Assembly: GCF_900603025.1 (NCBI RefSeq)
Contig: NZ_LR026975.1
Span: forward strand, 4,712,001-4,776,000
Reading direction: 5' to 3'
From: Mycolicibacterium hassiacum DSM 44199
GTDB taxonomy: Bacteria > Actinomycetota > Actinomycetes > Mycobacteriales > Mycobacteriaceae
DNA length: 64,000 nucleotides
Shown here: piece by piece, positions 24,165-31,939 of the stretch
Layout: every line of letters starts with the position of its first letter
How positions within the stretch are numbered: the first letter of the stretch is position 1
The notes under the pieces: model-generated
What the model was told of the DNA's origin: nothing
Database searches by the model: none
The model's input: the letters and a program-made list of their open reading frames with translations, nothing else
Translations under genes and position numbers: made by a program

Positions 24165-24560
24165 CTAGCAGTCTCCGGTGCTCGGCGGTCGGTAGCGCCA
24201 CACCACGCGGTAGGAGTTCTCGGCGGGCACCCAGCCGAACTCGTGCGAATCGACCGCACCGGGCGCGGCCGGGTTGTCCGAGCGCGCTTCGAATATCACC
24301 GAGCGGTCGGACCGGTAGACCTCACCGACACGTTTGACCAGCCACCGGGTGGACAGCCTCGGGTCGGGGAACACCCGCAGCTGGTTTCGCCGGGGTCGGC
24401 GCCCGCGAACCGCGACCACCAGGTCGCCGGGTTGCAGGGTGGGGCGCATCGAGTCGTCGACGATGCGGAACACCCGCACCCGCCGCCCCCGCGGCCGTCG
24501 GGACGGCCGCTCCGACGATGGCCGGAGCCACCATCGGCCGAGTAGATGGTTGTGCGCCAC
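24165..24560 (-). CDS. sodX: Nickel superoxide dismutase maturation protease (S26 family)
   Basis: The 131-residue peptidase has the S24/S26 catalytic Ser in DDSMRPTLQPGDLVV and the Lys in WLVKRVGEV. No membrane anchor is visible, as for SodX proteins that act in the cytoplasm. It would remove the SodN leader to expose His1. GTG start at 24560, divergent from sodN with only 23 bp between the start codons. The Arg-rich stretch 19-28 (RPSRRPRGRR) is unusual. An ATG-less start leaves some doubt about the exact N-terminus. Confidence 0.85.
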   Translation of the reverse strand: MAHNHLLGRWWLRPSSERPSRRPRGRRVRVFRIVDDSMRPTLQPGDLVVAVRGRRPRRNQLRVFPDPRLSTRWLVKRVGEVYRSDRSVIFEARSDNPAAPGAVDSHEFGWVPAENSYRVVWRYRPPSTGDC

Positions 24561-24570
24561 AGTCGGAGGG

Positions 24571-24576
24571 TAGGTT
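24571..24576 (+). promoter_or_regulatory. Likely -10 element of a leaderless sodN transcript
   Basis: TAGGTT lies seven bases before the sodN ATG at 24584, with no ribosome binding site between, which is the layout of mycobacterial leaderless mRNAs. The -35 region falls inside the sodX start region, so the two promoters overlap. Confidence 0.5.
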
Positions 24577-24583
24577 ATTGGGC

Positions 24584-25009
24584 ATGCTGCATCGAATGTT
24601 CGCGAACGCTACTCCTGCCCATGCCCATTGCGACCTGTACTGCGGCGTCTACGACCCCGCGCAGGCCAAGATCGAGGCGCTGTCCTGCCTCAAGACCCTC
24701 CAGAAGTACCACGATTCCGACGACGAGCACTTCCGTCAGCGCTGCATCATCATCAAGGAGCAGCGGGCCGAGGAGGTCAAGCACCACCTGATGGTGCTGT
24801 GGGCCGACTTCTTCACCAAGGAGCACTTCGAGCAGTTCCCGAACCTGCACAACCTGATCTGGGAAGGCGTGCACGGCGCCGGCGACGTGAAGAAGTCGAC
24901 CGACATCGCGGTGGCCGAGAAGCTGGTGAAGACCATCGACGAGATCGCCGACATCTTCTGGCAGACCGACAAGGGTAAGCAGATGGGGGTCTACCCGCCC
25001 AGCAAGTAA
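24584..25009 (+). CDS. sodN: Nickel superoxide dismutase
   Basis: The 141-residue protein has a 14-residue leader (MLHRMFANATPAHA) followed by HCDLYCGVYDPAQAKIEALS, the nickel hook. His1, Cys2 and Cys6, which ligate nickel, are present, but position 5, proline in classical NiSODs (HCDLPCG), is tyrosine here; the codon is TAC. The rest is the four-helix bundle (IIIKEQRAEEVKHHLMVLWA, IDEIADIFWQTDKG). It disproportionates superoxide and is assembled as a hexamer in the family. It occupies the position of Mn/Fe sodA in other mycobacteria and is divergent from its protease gene sodX. Confidence 0.93.
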   Translation: MLHRMFANATPAHAHCDLYCGVYDPAQAKIEALSCLKTLQKYHDSDDEHFRQRCIIIKEQRAEEVKHHLMVLWADFFTKEHFEQFPNLHNLIWEGVHGAGDVKKSTDIAVAEKLVKTIDEIADIFWQTDKGKQMGVYPPSK

Positions 25010-25033
25010 GGGTGGTCGGACCCGCACCGACCG

Positions 25034-25068
25034 AAACGGCCTGCTCGATCTCGAGCAGGCCGTTTTCT
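25034..25068 (+). terminator. Rho-independent terminator of sodN
   Basis: AAACGGCCTGCTCGA (25034-25048) is the perfect complement of TCGAGCAGGCCGTTT (25051-25065), followed by TCTT. This is a strong hairpin with a short U tract, about 25 bases after the sodN stop. Confidence 0.85.
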
Positions 25069-25123
25069 TATGCGGGGATCATTCGGGGATGTGCCGGGCC
25101 CGGATCGGGGCCGGCACCGGGCA

Positions 25124-25282
25124 TCAGAGCAGGACCAGGGCGGCCAGTACGCCCAACAACACCAGCGCGATGACCGTGGCGCGGAAGAATGCCATCATCT
25201 GGGCCCGGGTGTAGACGGGCCCGGAGGAGTGCCACTCAGTCGACGGCAGAGCCGATCCGGATCCCATTGGATGAGACGCCAT
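25124..25282 (-). CDS. Small single-pass membrane protein (52 aa)
   Basis: ATG at 25282 is preceded by AGGAGGGCTTG, an excellent ribosome binding site. The 52-residue product (MASHPMGSGSALPSTEWHSS onward) has a polar N-terminus and one C-terminal helix, MMAFFRATVIALVLLGVLAA followed by LVLL, then TGA. The start signal and codon use support a real gene. It has no recognised domain. It could be a tail-anchored or regulatory microprotein; its neighbours are sodN (convergent) and a rhodanese (divergent). Confidence 0.68.
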   Translation of the reverse strand: MASHPMGSGSALPSTEWHSSGPVYTRAQMMAFFRATVIALVLLGVLAALVLL

Positions 25283-25690
25283 CAAGCCCTCCTGACCTGC
25301 ACCTTTGCCGACCTCGCTACGTGAGGTCTGTCACATTGCGCCTGTTGTGACGCCGATCATAACCTCTGAGAAGCGCGCGGCGAAACCGGGTACCCGGCAC
25401 CGAACGGCCCCGCCCCGTGGGCCCGCGGGCCGCGCGAACCGCCGATCCGGTGAACCGGCGAAGCTGTGCCGCCGTCCGGACGTGCGCCGCAAGTTAGTCG
25501 GCCAAGCTATTTCGCTGGCGCGCGCGCAGCCTGTTGATGGCTGCTGCCCGCATCCGTCCGAGTTGTCCACACCCCTGGCGGTTCATGAGCGCGGATTCGC
25601 CCCGCCCCTGTGGATGAACCTGTGGAAATTGTGGATAGAACGGGGATTGCTGGCTGTCGGCGCCCGGCGCGGCCGTGTCAGCATGAAGCG
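25283..25690. other. Intergenic region with a cluster of DnaA-box-like 9-mers
   Basis: No gene is supported in these ~400 bases. Near its right end lie TTGTCCACA (25563-25571), TGTGGATGA (25609-25617), TGTGGAAAT (25621-25629) and TGTGGATAG (25630-25638). The first fits the mycobacterial DnaA box TT(G/C)TCCACA; the others are one or two mismatches away in the reverse orientation. The rhodanese promoter must also lie here. Confidence 0.5.
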
Positions 25691-26044
25691 GTGAACCAGA
25701 CTTCGACCCCGCAAGCCATCCCGCAAGCGGACATATCCGCGGTGCCGACGACGTTCGACGAGTCGGTCGTCCTGCTCGACGTCCGGGAGCACGACGAGTG
25801 GGCGCGCGGTCACGCGCCCGGGGCGCGGCACATCCCGATGGGGGAGGTGCCCGCCCGCCTGGCCGAGATACCCCGCGACGCCACCCTGTACGTCATGTGC
25901 CAGGCCGGCGGACGCTCGCAGCGGGTCGCGCAGTACCTCGCTGCGCAGGGGTACTCGCCGATCAATGTCAGTGGCGGCATGCTGGCCTGGGCCGCGGCCG
26001 GTCGTCCGGTGGTCACCGACGACGGCCGCCCCGGTCCGGTCTGA
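25691..26044 (+). CDS. Single-domain rhodanese-like sulfurtransferase
   Basis: The 117-residue protein covers one rhodanese domain: VVLLDVREHDEWARGHAPGA, then HIPMGEVPARL, and the active-site loop MCQAGGRSQRVA with the persulfide Cys. I chose the GTG at 25691 (VNQTSTPQ), because the longer frame starts within the DnaA-box-like cluster. It likely moves sulfur from thiosulfate or persulfide; the acceptor is unknown. The stop lies in the first unit of a 16-bp tandem repeat. Confidence 0.88.
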   Translation: MNQTSTPQAIPQADISAVPTTFDESVVLLDVREHDEWARGHAPGARHIPMGEVPARLAEIPRDATLYVMCQAGGRSQRVAQYLAAQGYSPINVSGGMLAWAAAGRPVVTDDGRPGPV

Positions 26045-26084
26045 ACCCGGTGCGGTCTGAACCCGGTGCGGTCTGAACCCGGGG
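26037..26084 (+). repeat. Three tandem copies of a 16-bp unit
   Basis: CGGTCTGAACCCGGTG occurs at 26037, 26053 and 26069 (last copy ending GGGG). The first copy contains the rhodanese stop codon; the rest is noncoding and precedes the DUF4328 gene. Confidence 0.9.
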
Positions 26085-26195
26085 CGCGGCGCCGGGTGCC
26101 ACCGAGTCGGGCGGCGTGCCCGCGGTTGAGCCCCGCTCGGTGCGGTGCGCCTCGCTACGCTGGAGCGACATGACCGTGCGGACGCGAGGAGCCAG

Positions 26196-27347
26196 ATGAT
26201 CCAGACGTGTTCCGCGTGCGGAACGCGGTGGAACGTACGCGACCGGCGCCGGGAGTGGTGTCCGCGCTGCAACGGCAGGCTGCTGCCGCCCGACGCCGTG
26301 CCTCCGGCCGCTTCGCAGCAGTGGGCGCCGCCCGGCCGCGCCGCGGGCGCCACCCGGCCGGGGCTCGGCTCCGCACCGTCCGGCCGGCGGCTGCCGCCGG
26401 GCTTCCGCTGGGTCGCGGTGCGGCCGGGCGCCCCGCCGCCGCCCCCGCCCCGGCGCCGCCCGCTGGGTCCCACACCGCGATACGAGGTCATTCCGCGGTG
26501 GGGTCTGGTGGACCGGTTCGACCAGGACGAGTCGCAGCGCGAGGCGGCGCCGGCCGGTCCGAGCAGCGGGTTCGTCACCTCCGTGCTGCTGGGCACCCAG
26601 ATCATCCTGGGGGTCGCCGCGCTGTTGCACCTGCTGCGCTACGTGCTGCTGATCATCAACCGCACCACGCTGCTGCCCTACTGGCTGGCGTGGGCGGCGA
26701 CCTGGTTCGGGGTGGTGGCCAGCGTGCTCGCGATGTTCGCGGTGGTCGGTCTGGTGCTGGTGCTGACCGACTGGCTGATCGCCCGGCGGGCGGCGGCGTT
26801 CGCCCATCACGGACAGCCCGATCCGCGCGGCGTCTGGGCGCTGCGGGCCGGCTGCCTGATCCCGTTGGTGAACCTGTTGTGGGCGCCGGTGTTCGTGATC
26901 GAGCTGGCCCGCCTCGAACAGCGCACCGAGCTGCGCCGGCCGATTGTGGCGTGGTGGATGGTCTGGGTGGCCAGCACCGTGGTGTCGATCTTCTCGATCG
27001 CGACCAGCTTCGCCACCGATGCGCAGGGCATCGGCAACAACACCCTGACCACGACGATCGCCTACCTGGTCGCGCTGGCCGCGGTGCTGCTGGTGATGAA
27101 GATCTACCGGGGATTCGAGCGGCAGCCGGTGACCCGGCCGTCGCGCCGCTGGGTGGTGGTGGCCGAACGGCCCGGCCGGCCCGACCAGCCCCCGCCCGAC
27201 CAGCCCCGGCCGGACGGCCCGGGGCGCGACGATGCCGCGTCACCGGCCGAACCGGGCAACCCCGACCACGCGGCGGCGCCGGCCGCCGCCTCCGCGGACG
27301 CGCCGGGCGGAGCGGTTGAGAACACCGGGCAGAACCCGGCAGCATAA
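26196..27347 (+). CDS. DUF4328 membrane protein with N-terminal zinc ribbon
   Basis: The 383-residue protein begins MIQTCSACGTRWNVRDRRRE followed by WCPRCNGRLL, a four-Cys zinc ribbon (CxxC...CxxC). A Pro/Arg-rich linker leads to five or so membrane helices (about 130-300: SVLLGTQIILGVAALLHLLR, YLVALAAVLLVMKIYRGFER). The C-terminal ~80 residues are Pro/Asp/Ala-rich and disordered. I chose the ATG at 26196 for its GAGGAGCC ribosome binding site. It resembles Rv3843c, next to glpQ1 in M. tuberculosis. Function unknown. Confidence 0.85.
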   Translation: MIQTCSACGTRWNVRDRRREWCPRCNGRLLPPDAVPPAASQQWAPPGRAAGATRPGLGSAPSGRRLPPGFRWVAVRPGAPPPPPPRRRPLGPTPRYEVIPRWGLVDRFDQDESQREAAPAGPSSGFVTSVLLGTQIILGVAALLHLLRYVLLIINRTTLLPYWLAWAATWFGVVASVLAMFAVVGLVLVLTDWLIARRAAAFAHHGQPDPRGVWALRAGCLIPLVNLLWAPVFVIELARLEQRTELRRPIVAWWMVWVASTVVSIFSIATSFATDAQGIGNNTLTTTIAYLVALAAVLLVMKIYRGFERQPVTRPSRRWVVVAERPGRPDQPPPDQPRPDGPGRDDAASPAEPGNPDHAAAPAAASADAPGGAVENTGQNPAA

Positions 27348-27352
27348 GGGGC

Positions 27353-28213
27353 ATGAGCACGGGCGACGCCGCGGCGGCCAGGGCGGCGAGCCCGGCAGCT
27401 GCCCCGGCTGCTGCACTGAGGGGCCACCCGTTCGTGGTGGCGCACCGCGGGGCCTCGGGCGACCGGCCCGAGCACACCCTGGCGGCCTATGACCTGGCCC
27501 TGCAGGAGGGCGCCGAAGGCGTCGAATGCGACGTGCGGCTGACCCGCGACGGGCATCTGGTGTGCGTACACGATCGGCGGGTGGACCGCACGTCGAACGG
27601 CACCGGGCTGGTCAGCGAGATGACATTGCGCCAGTTGCGTCAACTCGACTGGGGCTCTTGGCATCCCGGTGTTCCCGAACCCGCCGCGGAAACCACCGGG
27701 CTGGTCACCCTCGACGAACTGCTGGGGCTGGTGCTGGACTGGCACCGGCCGGTCAAGATCTTCATCGAGACCAAGCACCCGGTGCGCTACGGCGCGCTGG
27801 TGGAGAACAAGGTGCTGGCGCTGCTGCAGCGGTTCGGGATGGCCTCGCCGCCGTCGGCGGACCGGTCGCGGGCGGTGGTGATGTCGTTCTCGGCGTCGGC
27901 GGTGTGGCGGGTGCGCCGTGCCGCGCCGTTGCTGCCGACGGTGCTGCTCGGCGCGACCTCGCACTATCTGCGCGGGGGAGCGGCCAGCACGGTCGGCGCG
28001 ACCGCGGTGGGGCCGTCGATCGCCGCGCTGCGGCACCGCCCCGAGCTGGTCGACCGGGCCGCCGCGCAGGGACGCGCGCTGTACTGCTGGACCGTCGACG
28101 ACTACGAGGACGTCCGGCTCTGCCGCGACCTCGGGGTGGCCTGGATCTCGACCAACCACCCGGCGCGGACCAAGAAGTGGCTGCAGGAGAGCGCCGCCGG
28201 CCCGGCGGGCTAG
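27353..28213 (+). CDS. glpQ1: Glycerophosphodiester phosphodiesterase
   Basis: The 286-residue GDPD domain protein has VVAHRGASGDRPEHTLAAYD (catalytic HRG and Glu), EGVECDVRLTRDGHLVCVHD (metal ligands and His), KIFIETKHP and, near the end, LYCWTVDD and WISTNHP. No signal peptide is visible, so it is probably cytoplasmic. It hydrolyses glycerophosphodiesters to glycerol-3-phosphate and an alcohol. It starts five bases after the DUF4328 stop and is probably co-transcribed with it. Its 3' end meets bfrB convergently. Confidence 0.93.
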   Translation: MSTGDAAAARAASPAAAPAAALRGHPFVVAHRGASGDRPEHTLAAYDLALQEGAEGVECDVRLTRDGHLVCVHDRRVDRTSNGTGLVSEMTLRQLRQLDWGSWHPGVPEPAAETTGLVTLDELLGLVLDWHRPVKIFIETKHPVRYGALVENKVLALLQRFGMASPPSADRSRAVVMSFSASAVWRVRRAAPLLPTVLLGATSHYLRGGAASTVGATAVGPSIAALRHRPELVDRAAAQGRALYCWTVDDYEDVRLCRDLGVAWISTNHPARTKKWLQESAAGPAG

Positions 28214-28232
28214 CTGTTGTGACCCGGTACAG

Positions 28233-28781
28233 CTAGCCGAGCGCGCCGCCGGCGGCCTTCGGAGCGGTCGGGCCGGTTGTCGGCGGGGTCATCTCACGCG
28301 CGACGAAGTCCTCGAGACGGAACAGGTCGGTGCCGGCCCGCTCGGCGACCCGCAGCAGGGTGCTCATCCGCGCGACCTCCTCGACCTGTTCGGCGAGGAA
28401 CCACTGGATGAACTGCTCGCCGAAGTAGTCGCCCTCGTCGCGGGCGGTGGCGGCGAGCCGGCCGAACTGGTCGCTCACCTCGCGCTCCAGCTTGAGTGCC
28501 AGGGCGATGGCGTCGTGCGGTGTGGCGAAGGTGTTGCACACCGGATCCACGCCCGGGATCTCGACCGGGACGTCCCGGTCGAGCAGGTACTGCACCAGCA
28601 TCATCGCGTGATTGCGCTCTTCGACCGCCTGCGCATAGAACAGCCTGGCCAGCTGCGGCAGATCGGCACCGTCGAAATGAACCGCGATCGCAACGTATTG
28701 CTGCGATGCGTTGAATTCGCTGCGGATCTGATCCTGCAGCAGCGCGTGGAATTTGGTGTCGGGAGCCGCGAGCGTGGTCAT
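28233..28781 (-). CDS. bfrB: Non-haem ferritin BfrB
   Basis: The 182-residue ferritin keeps the ferroxidase centre: Glu in IRSEFNASQQYVAIAVHFDG, EERNHAMML, and the QFIQWFLAEQVEEVARM helix. The C-terminal tail (REMTPPTTGPTAPKAAGGAL) extends beyond the fifth helix as in M. tuberculosis BfrB. I chose the ATG at 28781 (MTTLAAPDTKFHALL). It stores iron as a 24-mer and is turned on by IdeR when iron is plentiful; matching boxes are upstream. Confidence 0.94.
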   Translation of the reverse strand: MTTLAAPDTKFHALLQDQIRSEFNASQQYVAIAVHFDGADLPQLARLFYAQAVEERNHAMMLVQYLLDRDVPVEIPGVDPVCNTFATPHDAIALALKLEREVSDQFGRLAATARDEGDYFGEQFIQWFLAEQVEEVARMSTLLRVAERAGTDLFRLEDFVAREMTPPTTGPTAPKAAGGALG

Positions 28782-28817
28782 GGCGGACACAATATCGCAG
28801 GTCAGAGCGCCTTTCAC

Positions 28818-28864
28818 TGAAGGTAGACCTAATACAGGAGAGCATTACCTAACTTAGGTAATGC
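28818..28864. promoter_or_regulatory. Tandem IdeR-type iron boxes upstream of bfrB
   Basis: GCATTACCTAACTTAGGTAA followed by TGC (28842-28864) is a perfect 23-bp palindrome whose core fits the IdeR/DtxR consensus. A weaker second copy, TGAAGGTAGACCTAA, lies at 28818-28832. Two adjacent sites 40-80 bp before bfrB mirror the activating arrangement known from M. tuberculosis, where IdeR relieves Lsr2 repression. Confidence 0.82.
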
Positions 28865-28922
28865 GAACTTCAGGGGGTGGAGAAGGGCGGGAATAGACCC
28901 GAATTGTGTTTGCTGGAATGCG

Positions 28923-30311
28923 TCAGGGCTGTGCGTCCAGAACGCTGGGCGGCACCGGGGAGTCGGTTCGTAACGCGGTGAACAACGCCCCGGCCAGCTC
29001 GTCGTCCCAGACCACGACCGAACCGGACGAATTGCTGGAGAACGTCCCGAGCGGCACCGTCACGTTCGTGGTGTCGCCGCGCAGCGACCAGGCCAGCCGC
29101 GCCAGATTCCAGACGTGATCCTGCGCACCCACGGTGACGGCCGCGCGTGCCGCACCGGCCATCGGCGACCAGCGCAGCGGGTTGAGCCAGACCGACGGGC
29201 TCGCGGCGCGGTGCAGCAGCGCCGACAGGAAGGCGCGCTGATTGGCCATGCGGTCCAGGTCGGCGCGCGGGGTGGCACGGCTGCGCACGAACCCCAGGGC
29301 GGTCCGGCCGTCGAGTTCCTGGCATCCGGCCGGCAGGTTGATGCCGGCCAGCGGGTCGTCGATCGGTTCGGCCGGGCACACGGTCACCCCGCCCACCGCG
29401 TCGACCAGCCGGGCGAAGCCGGCGAAGCCCACCTCGGCGTAGTGGTCGAGTCGCACCCCGGTGGCCTGTTCGACGGTCTGGGCCAGCAGTGGCGCGCCGC
29501 CGAGGCTGTAGGCGGCGTTGATCTTGTCGCTGCCGTAGCCGGGGATCTCCACGTAGGAGTCGCGGGGGATCGACACCACCGTGGTCGGGGTGCTCGAGCC
29601 GAGCCGCGGGATATGCACCAACAGGATGGTGTCGGTGCGGCCGTTGCCCAGGTCTCCGCCGGTCGACAGCTGTGCCTGTTGTTCGGGGGTCAGGTCGCTG
29701 CGGCTGTCCGAACCCACCAGCAGCCAGGTGGTTCCGGCACCCGCGGCGGGCCGGCCGGGATAGTCGGCGAGCGCGGGGATGCGCTGCAGTTCGGAGTCGA
29801 GCCAGAACGTGCCCGCCACCGCGCCGGCCCCGGCCAGCAGCAGCAGTGCCGCCAATATCCGTCCCCAATACCGTTTGCGCCGAGCCGGTTTCGGGCCCGC
29901 AGGCGCGGGTGCCGGGGGTGTCGGCTTGCGGGGTGTGGGCCGCCGGGGAGGGCCGGCGGCCCGACGTCCCGCCGACCGGCGCGGCGGCGGGGGTGTGGGC
30001 CGGGGCGGAACCTGGCCTCCGGTCCGGCGGGCCGGCGGGGACTGCCCGGGGACCGGGCGCCGCGGGGACCGGCCGGGCGGCGGCAGGGGTTGTCTCGGCG
30101 GCTGCGGCGGTGCGCCGGCCGGGTACGCCGTCCGGCGCGGCGGGCCGGGCGGCCCCTGCGGGTCCGGGGGCCGGTGGTTCGGATCCCGGCGCAGCACCGG
30201 CGGCGGTTCCCGGCGACGGTGTGGGTCGGCACCCGCAGGTGGCGGCCGGTTGTGGTCCACAGCATGAATGTACGTGTCGACGAGTGCGGGGAGCCGTGCG
30301 CGACGGCCCAT
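28923..30311 (-). CDS. LytR-CpsA-Psr (LCP) family ligase with long Pro/Arg-rich tail
   Basis: The 462-residue protein has a cytoplasmic N-terminal tail of ~145 residues that is almost wholly Pro/Arg/Gly. One membrane helix follows (151-170), then the external LCP domain: VGSDSRSDLTPEQQ, GNGRTDTILLVHIP, VVSIPRDSYVEIPGYGSDKI and RTALGFVRSRATPRADLDRM, with the conserved Asp and Arg residues for pyrophosphate and polyprenyl binding. LCP enzymes transfer arabinogalactan to peptidoglycan in mycobacteria, which suits the nearby envelope genes. In M. tuberculosis the position is held by the shorter Rv3840. Confidence 0.9.
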   Translation of the reverse strand: MGRRARLPALVDTYIHAVDHNRPPPAGADPHRRREPPPVLRRDPNHRPPDPQGPPGPPRRTAYPAGAPPQPPRQPLPPPGRSPRRPVPGQSPPARRTGGQVPPRPTPPPPRRSAGRRAAGPPRRPTPRKPTPPAPAPAGPKPARRKRYWGRILAALLLLAGAGAVAGTFWLDSELQRIPALADYPGRPAAGAGTTWLLVGSDSRSDLTPEQQAQLSTGGDLGNGRTDTILLVHIPRLGSSTPTTVVSIPRDSYVEIPGYGSDKINAAYSLGGAPLLAQTVEQATGVRLDHYAEVGFAGFARLVDAVGGVTVCPAEPIDDPLAGINLPAGCQELDGRTALGFVRSRATPRADLDRMANQRAFLSALLHRAASPSVWLNPLRWSPMAGAARAAVTVGAQDHVWNLARLAWSLRGDTTNVTVPLGTFSSNSSGSVVVWDDELAGALFTALRTDSPVPPSVLDAQP

Positions 30312-30330
30312 GTCGCCGGGTTGCCCGGAG

Positions 30331-31098
30331 TTACCGCAGCCAGCCCAGGTGTCCGGCGGCCAGTGCGTAGCCGACGAACGCCACCGCGTCGATCAGCGCG
30401 TGCGCGATGATCAACGGCCACAGCCGGCCGGTGCGCAGGTACACCCAGCCGAACACCAGGCCCATGGCCAGGTTGCCCAGCCCGGCGCCGAACCCCTGAT
30501 ACAGGTGGTACAGCCCGCGCAGCACGGCGGCGGCGAACACCGCGACCGCCGGGCTCACCCGCAGCTGGCGCAGCCGGGTCAGCAGGAACCCGACGACGAT
30601 CACCTCCTCGGCCCAGCCGTTGCCGAACGCCAGCGCCAGCAGTACCGGGATCCGCCACCAGGTGTCGTACAACTCGGCGGGTTCGACCGAGGCGTTCATG
30701 CCGAGCACCCGGGCGAGCTGGTAGAGCAGCAGGCCCGGAATCCCGATCAGCGCCGCCAGCGCCACCCCGCCGCCGAGGTCCCGCCGCCACCGCGGCCGGC
30801 CCAGCCCGATCCGATCCGGGCCCAGCCCGCCGCGCCAGAGCAGGTAGACCCCGAGCGCACCCCAGGCCAGCAGGCTGAACACCCGGGACAGGTTCAGCGC
30901 GAGGTCGATCAGGTCGAAGGTCGAGCGGCGGGGATTGAGCGCCACCACCTGACCGGACAGGCCCAGCAGCACCGACTCGGCGAGATGGACCACGGCGGTG
31001 TAGGCGGACAGGCCGAAGGTGACGGCGAGCACCACGACGATCTCGATGCGCAGCGCACGCCGCTGTCGATCGGTCAGCTCGTCGGGCCCGGCGGTCAC
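30331..31098 (-). CDS. CPBP-family intramembrane metalloprotease
   Basis: The 255-residue protein has about seven membrane helices. The CPBP motifs are partly kept: GNGWAEEVIVVGFLLTRLRQ (EExxx), then LRGLYHLYQGFGAGLGNLAM (second helix, with His in YHLYQG) and PLIIAHALIDAVAF (HxxxD type). The usual EExxxR reads EEVIVVG, so the Arg is missing and activity is uncertain. It starts 23 bases after the DUF2470 stop in the same direction and may be co-transcribed. Confidence 0.82.
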   Translation of the reverse strand: MTAGPDELTDRQRRALRIEIVVVLAVTFGLSAYTAVVHLAESVLLGLSGQVVALNPRRSTFDLIDLALNLSRVFSLLAWGALGVYLLWRGGLGPDRIGLGRPRWRRDLGGGVALAALIGIPGLLLYQLARVLGMNASVEPAELYDTWWRIPVLLALAFGNGWAEEVIVVGFLLTRLRQLRVSPAVAVFAAAVLRGLYHLYQGFGAGLGNLAMGLVFGWVYLRTGRLWPLIIAHALIDAVAFVGYALAAGHLGWLR

Positions 31099-31121
31099 CG
31101 GGTCAGGTTAACGGCCGGCGG

Positions 31122-31922
31122 TCAGATCCGGCGGGCCCGCAGCCCGTTGCGGAACGGGCAGCCCATCAGCAGCCGGATCGCCCGGCTCAATCCGGTCAGA
31201 TCGTCGACCGGTGCCGGGAACGGCAGCCGCACATCGTGATCGGCGTCGGCACCCTCGACGCGCAGCCGCAGCCCGTAGCGGTCCAGTCCGAGGGGGCGTA
31301 CCCGCCCGCGCCGCAACGACATCGGCAGCCGGCCGGCGAGCCGGTCGATGACGTCGGGGTGTGCGGCCTCCAGGTGCTGCAACCAGGCGGACTCCATCGC
31401 GCAGAACGGGTCGGGTTCGGCGTCGAGCAACGCGCCCACCGGCACGGCCTCCGCGCCGGTGGCATCGGCCACCACCACCGAGGCGATCTCCATGCGCAGC
31501 AGCACCGCGCGGGGCTCGCCGGTCCGTGAACCCGAATTCACCTGTAGCAGAGCGGGGTTCGGGTTCTTCTCGGCGATGAGGTCCAACAGCGCCGGTACGT
31601 CGACGCGCGGAACGCGGTGCAGTTGGCCGCGCACCCACACCAGCGAGCGCACCGGCTCGCGCAGCGGCACCGGGGCCTGGTCGGTCATCTCCAGCATCGC
31701 CGGCAGCCCCGCCGCCGGTGCCCGGTGGACCAGGCGCACCAGCGCGCTGGCGGCCGGGGCGGTGACGGCGAACGAGCCGTCGTCGAGCAGGTGGTGCACC
31801 GGCGACCGCACCGGGTCGAGACCGTCCACGGCGATGGTCGCGCCGCCGCACCGGGCGAACGTCGTGCGGATGCGTTCGGCCGTCGTGGGCGCGGTCTGCG
31901 GTGTGGTCTGCGCGTCGGTCAT
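31122..31922 (-). CDS. DUF2470 protein (Rv3839-like), iron-regulated
   Basis: The 266-residue protein has an N-terminal flavin-reductase/HugZ-like split-barrel region and a C-terminal DUF2470 helix-strand segment (MESAWLQHLEAAHPDVIDRL, GLRLRVEGADADHDVRLPFP). Proteins of this kind are linked to haem handling. An IdeR box overlaps its promoter region, so it is probably repressed when iron is sufficient. Divergent from pheA. The match to Rv3839 is by length and neighbours. Confidence 0.8.
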   Translation of the reverse strand: MTDAQTTPQTAPTTAERIRTTFARCGGATIAVDGLDPVRSPVHHLLDDGSFAVTAPAASALVRLVHRAPAAGLPAMLEMTDQAPVPLREPVRSLVWVRGQLHRVPRVDVPALLDLIAEKNPNPALLQVNSGSRTGEPRAVLLRMEIASVVVADATGAEAVPVGALLDAEPDPFCAMESAWLQHLEAAHPDVIDRLAGRLPMSLRRGRVRPLGLDRYGLRLRVEGADADHDVRLPFPAPVDDLTGLSRAIRLLMGCPFRNGLRARRI

Positions 31923-31939
31923 TCGGCACCTCCCTGGAA

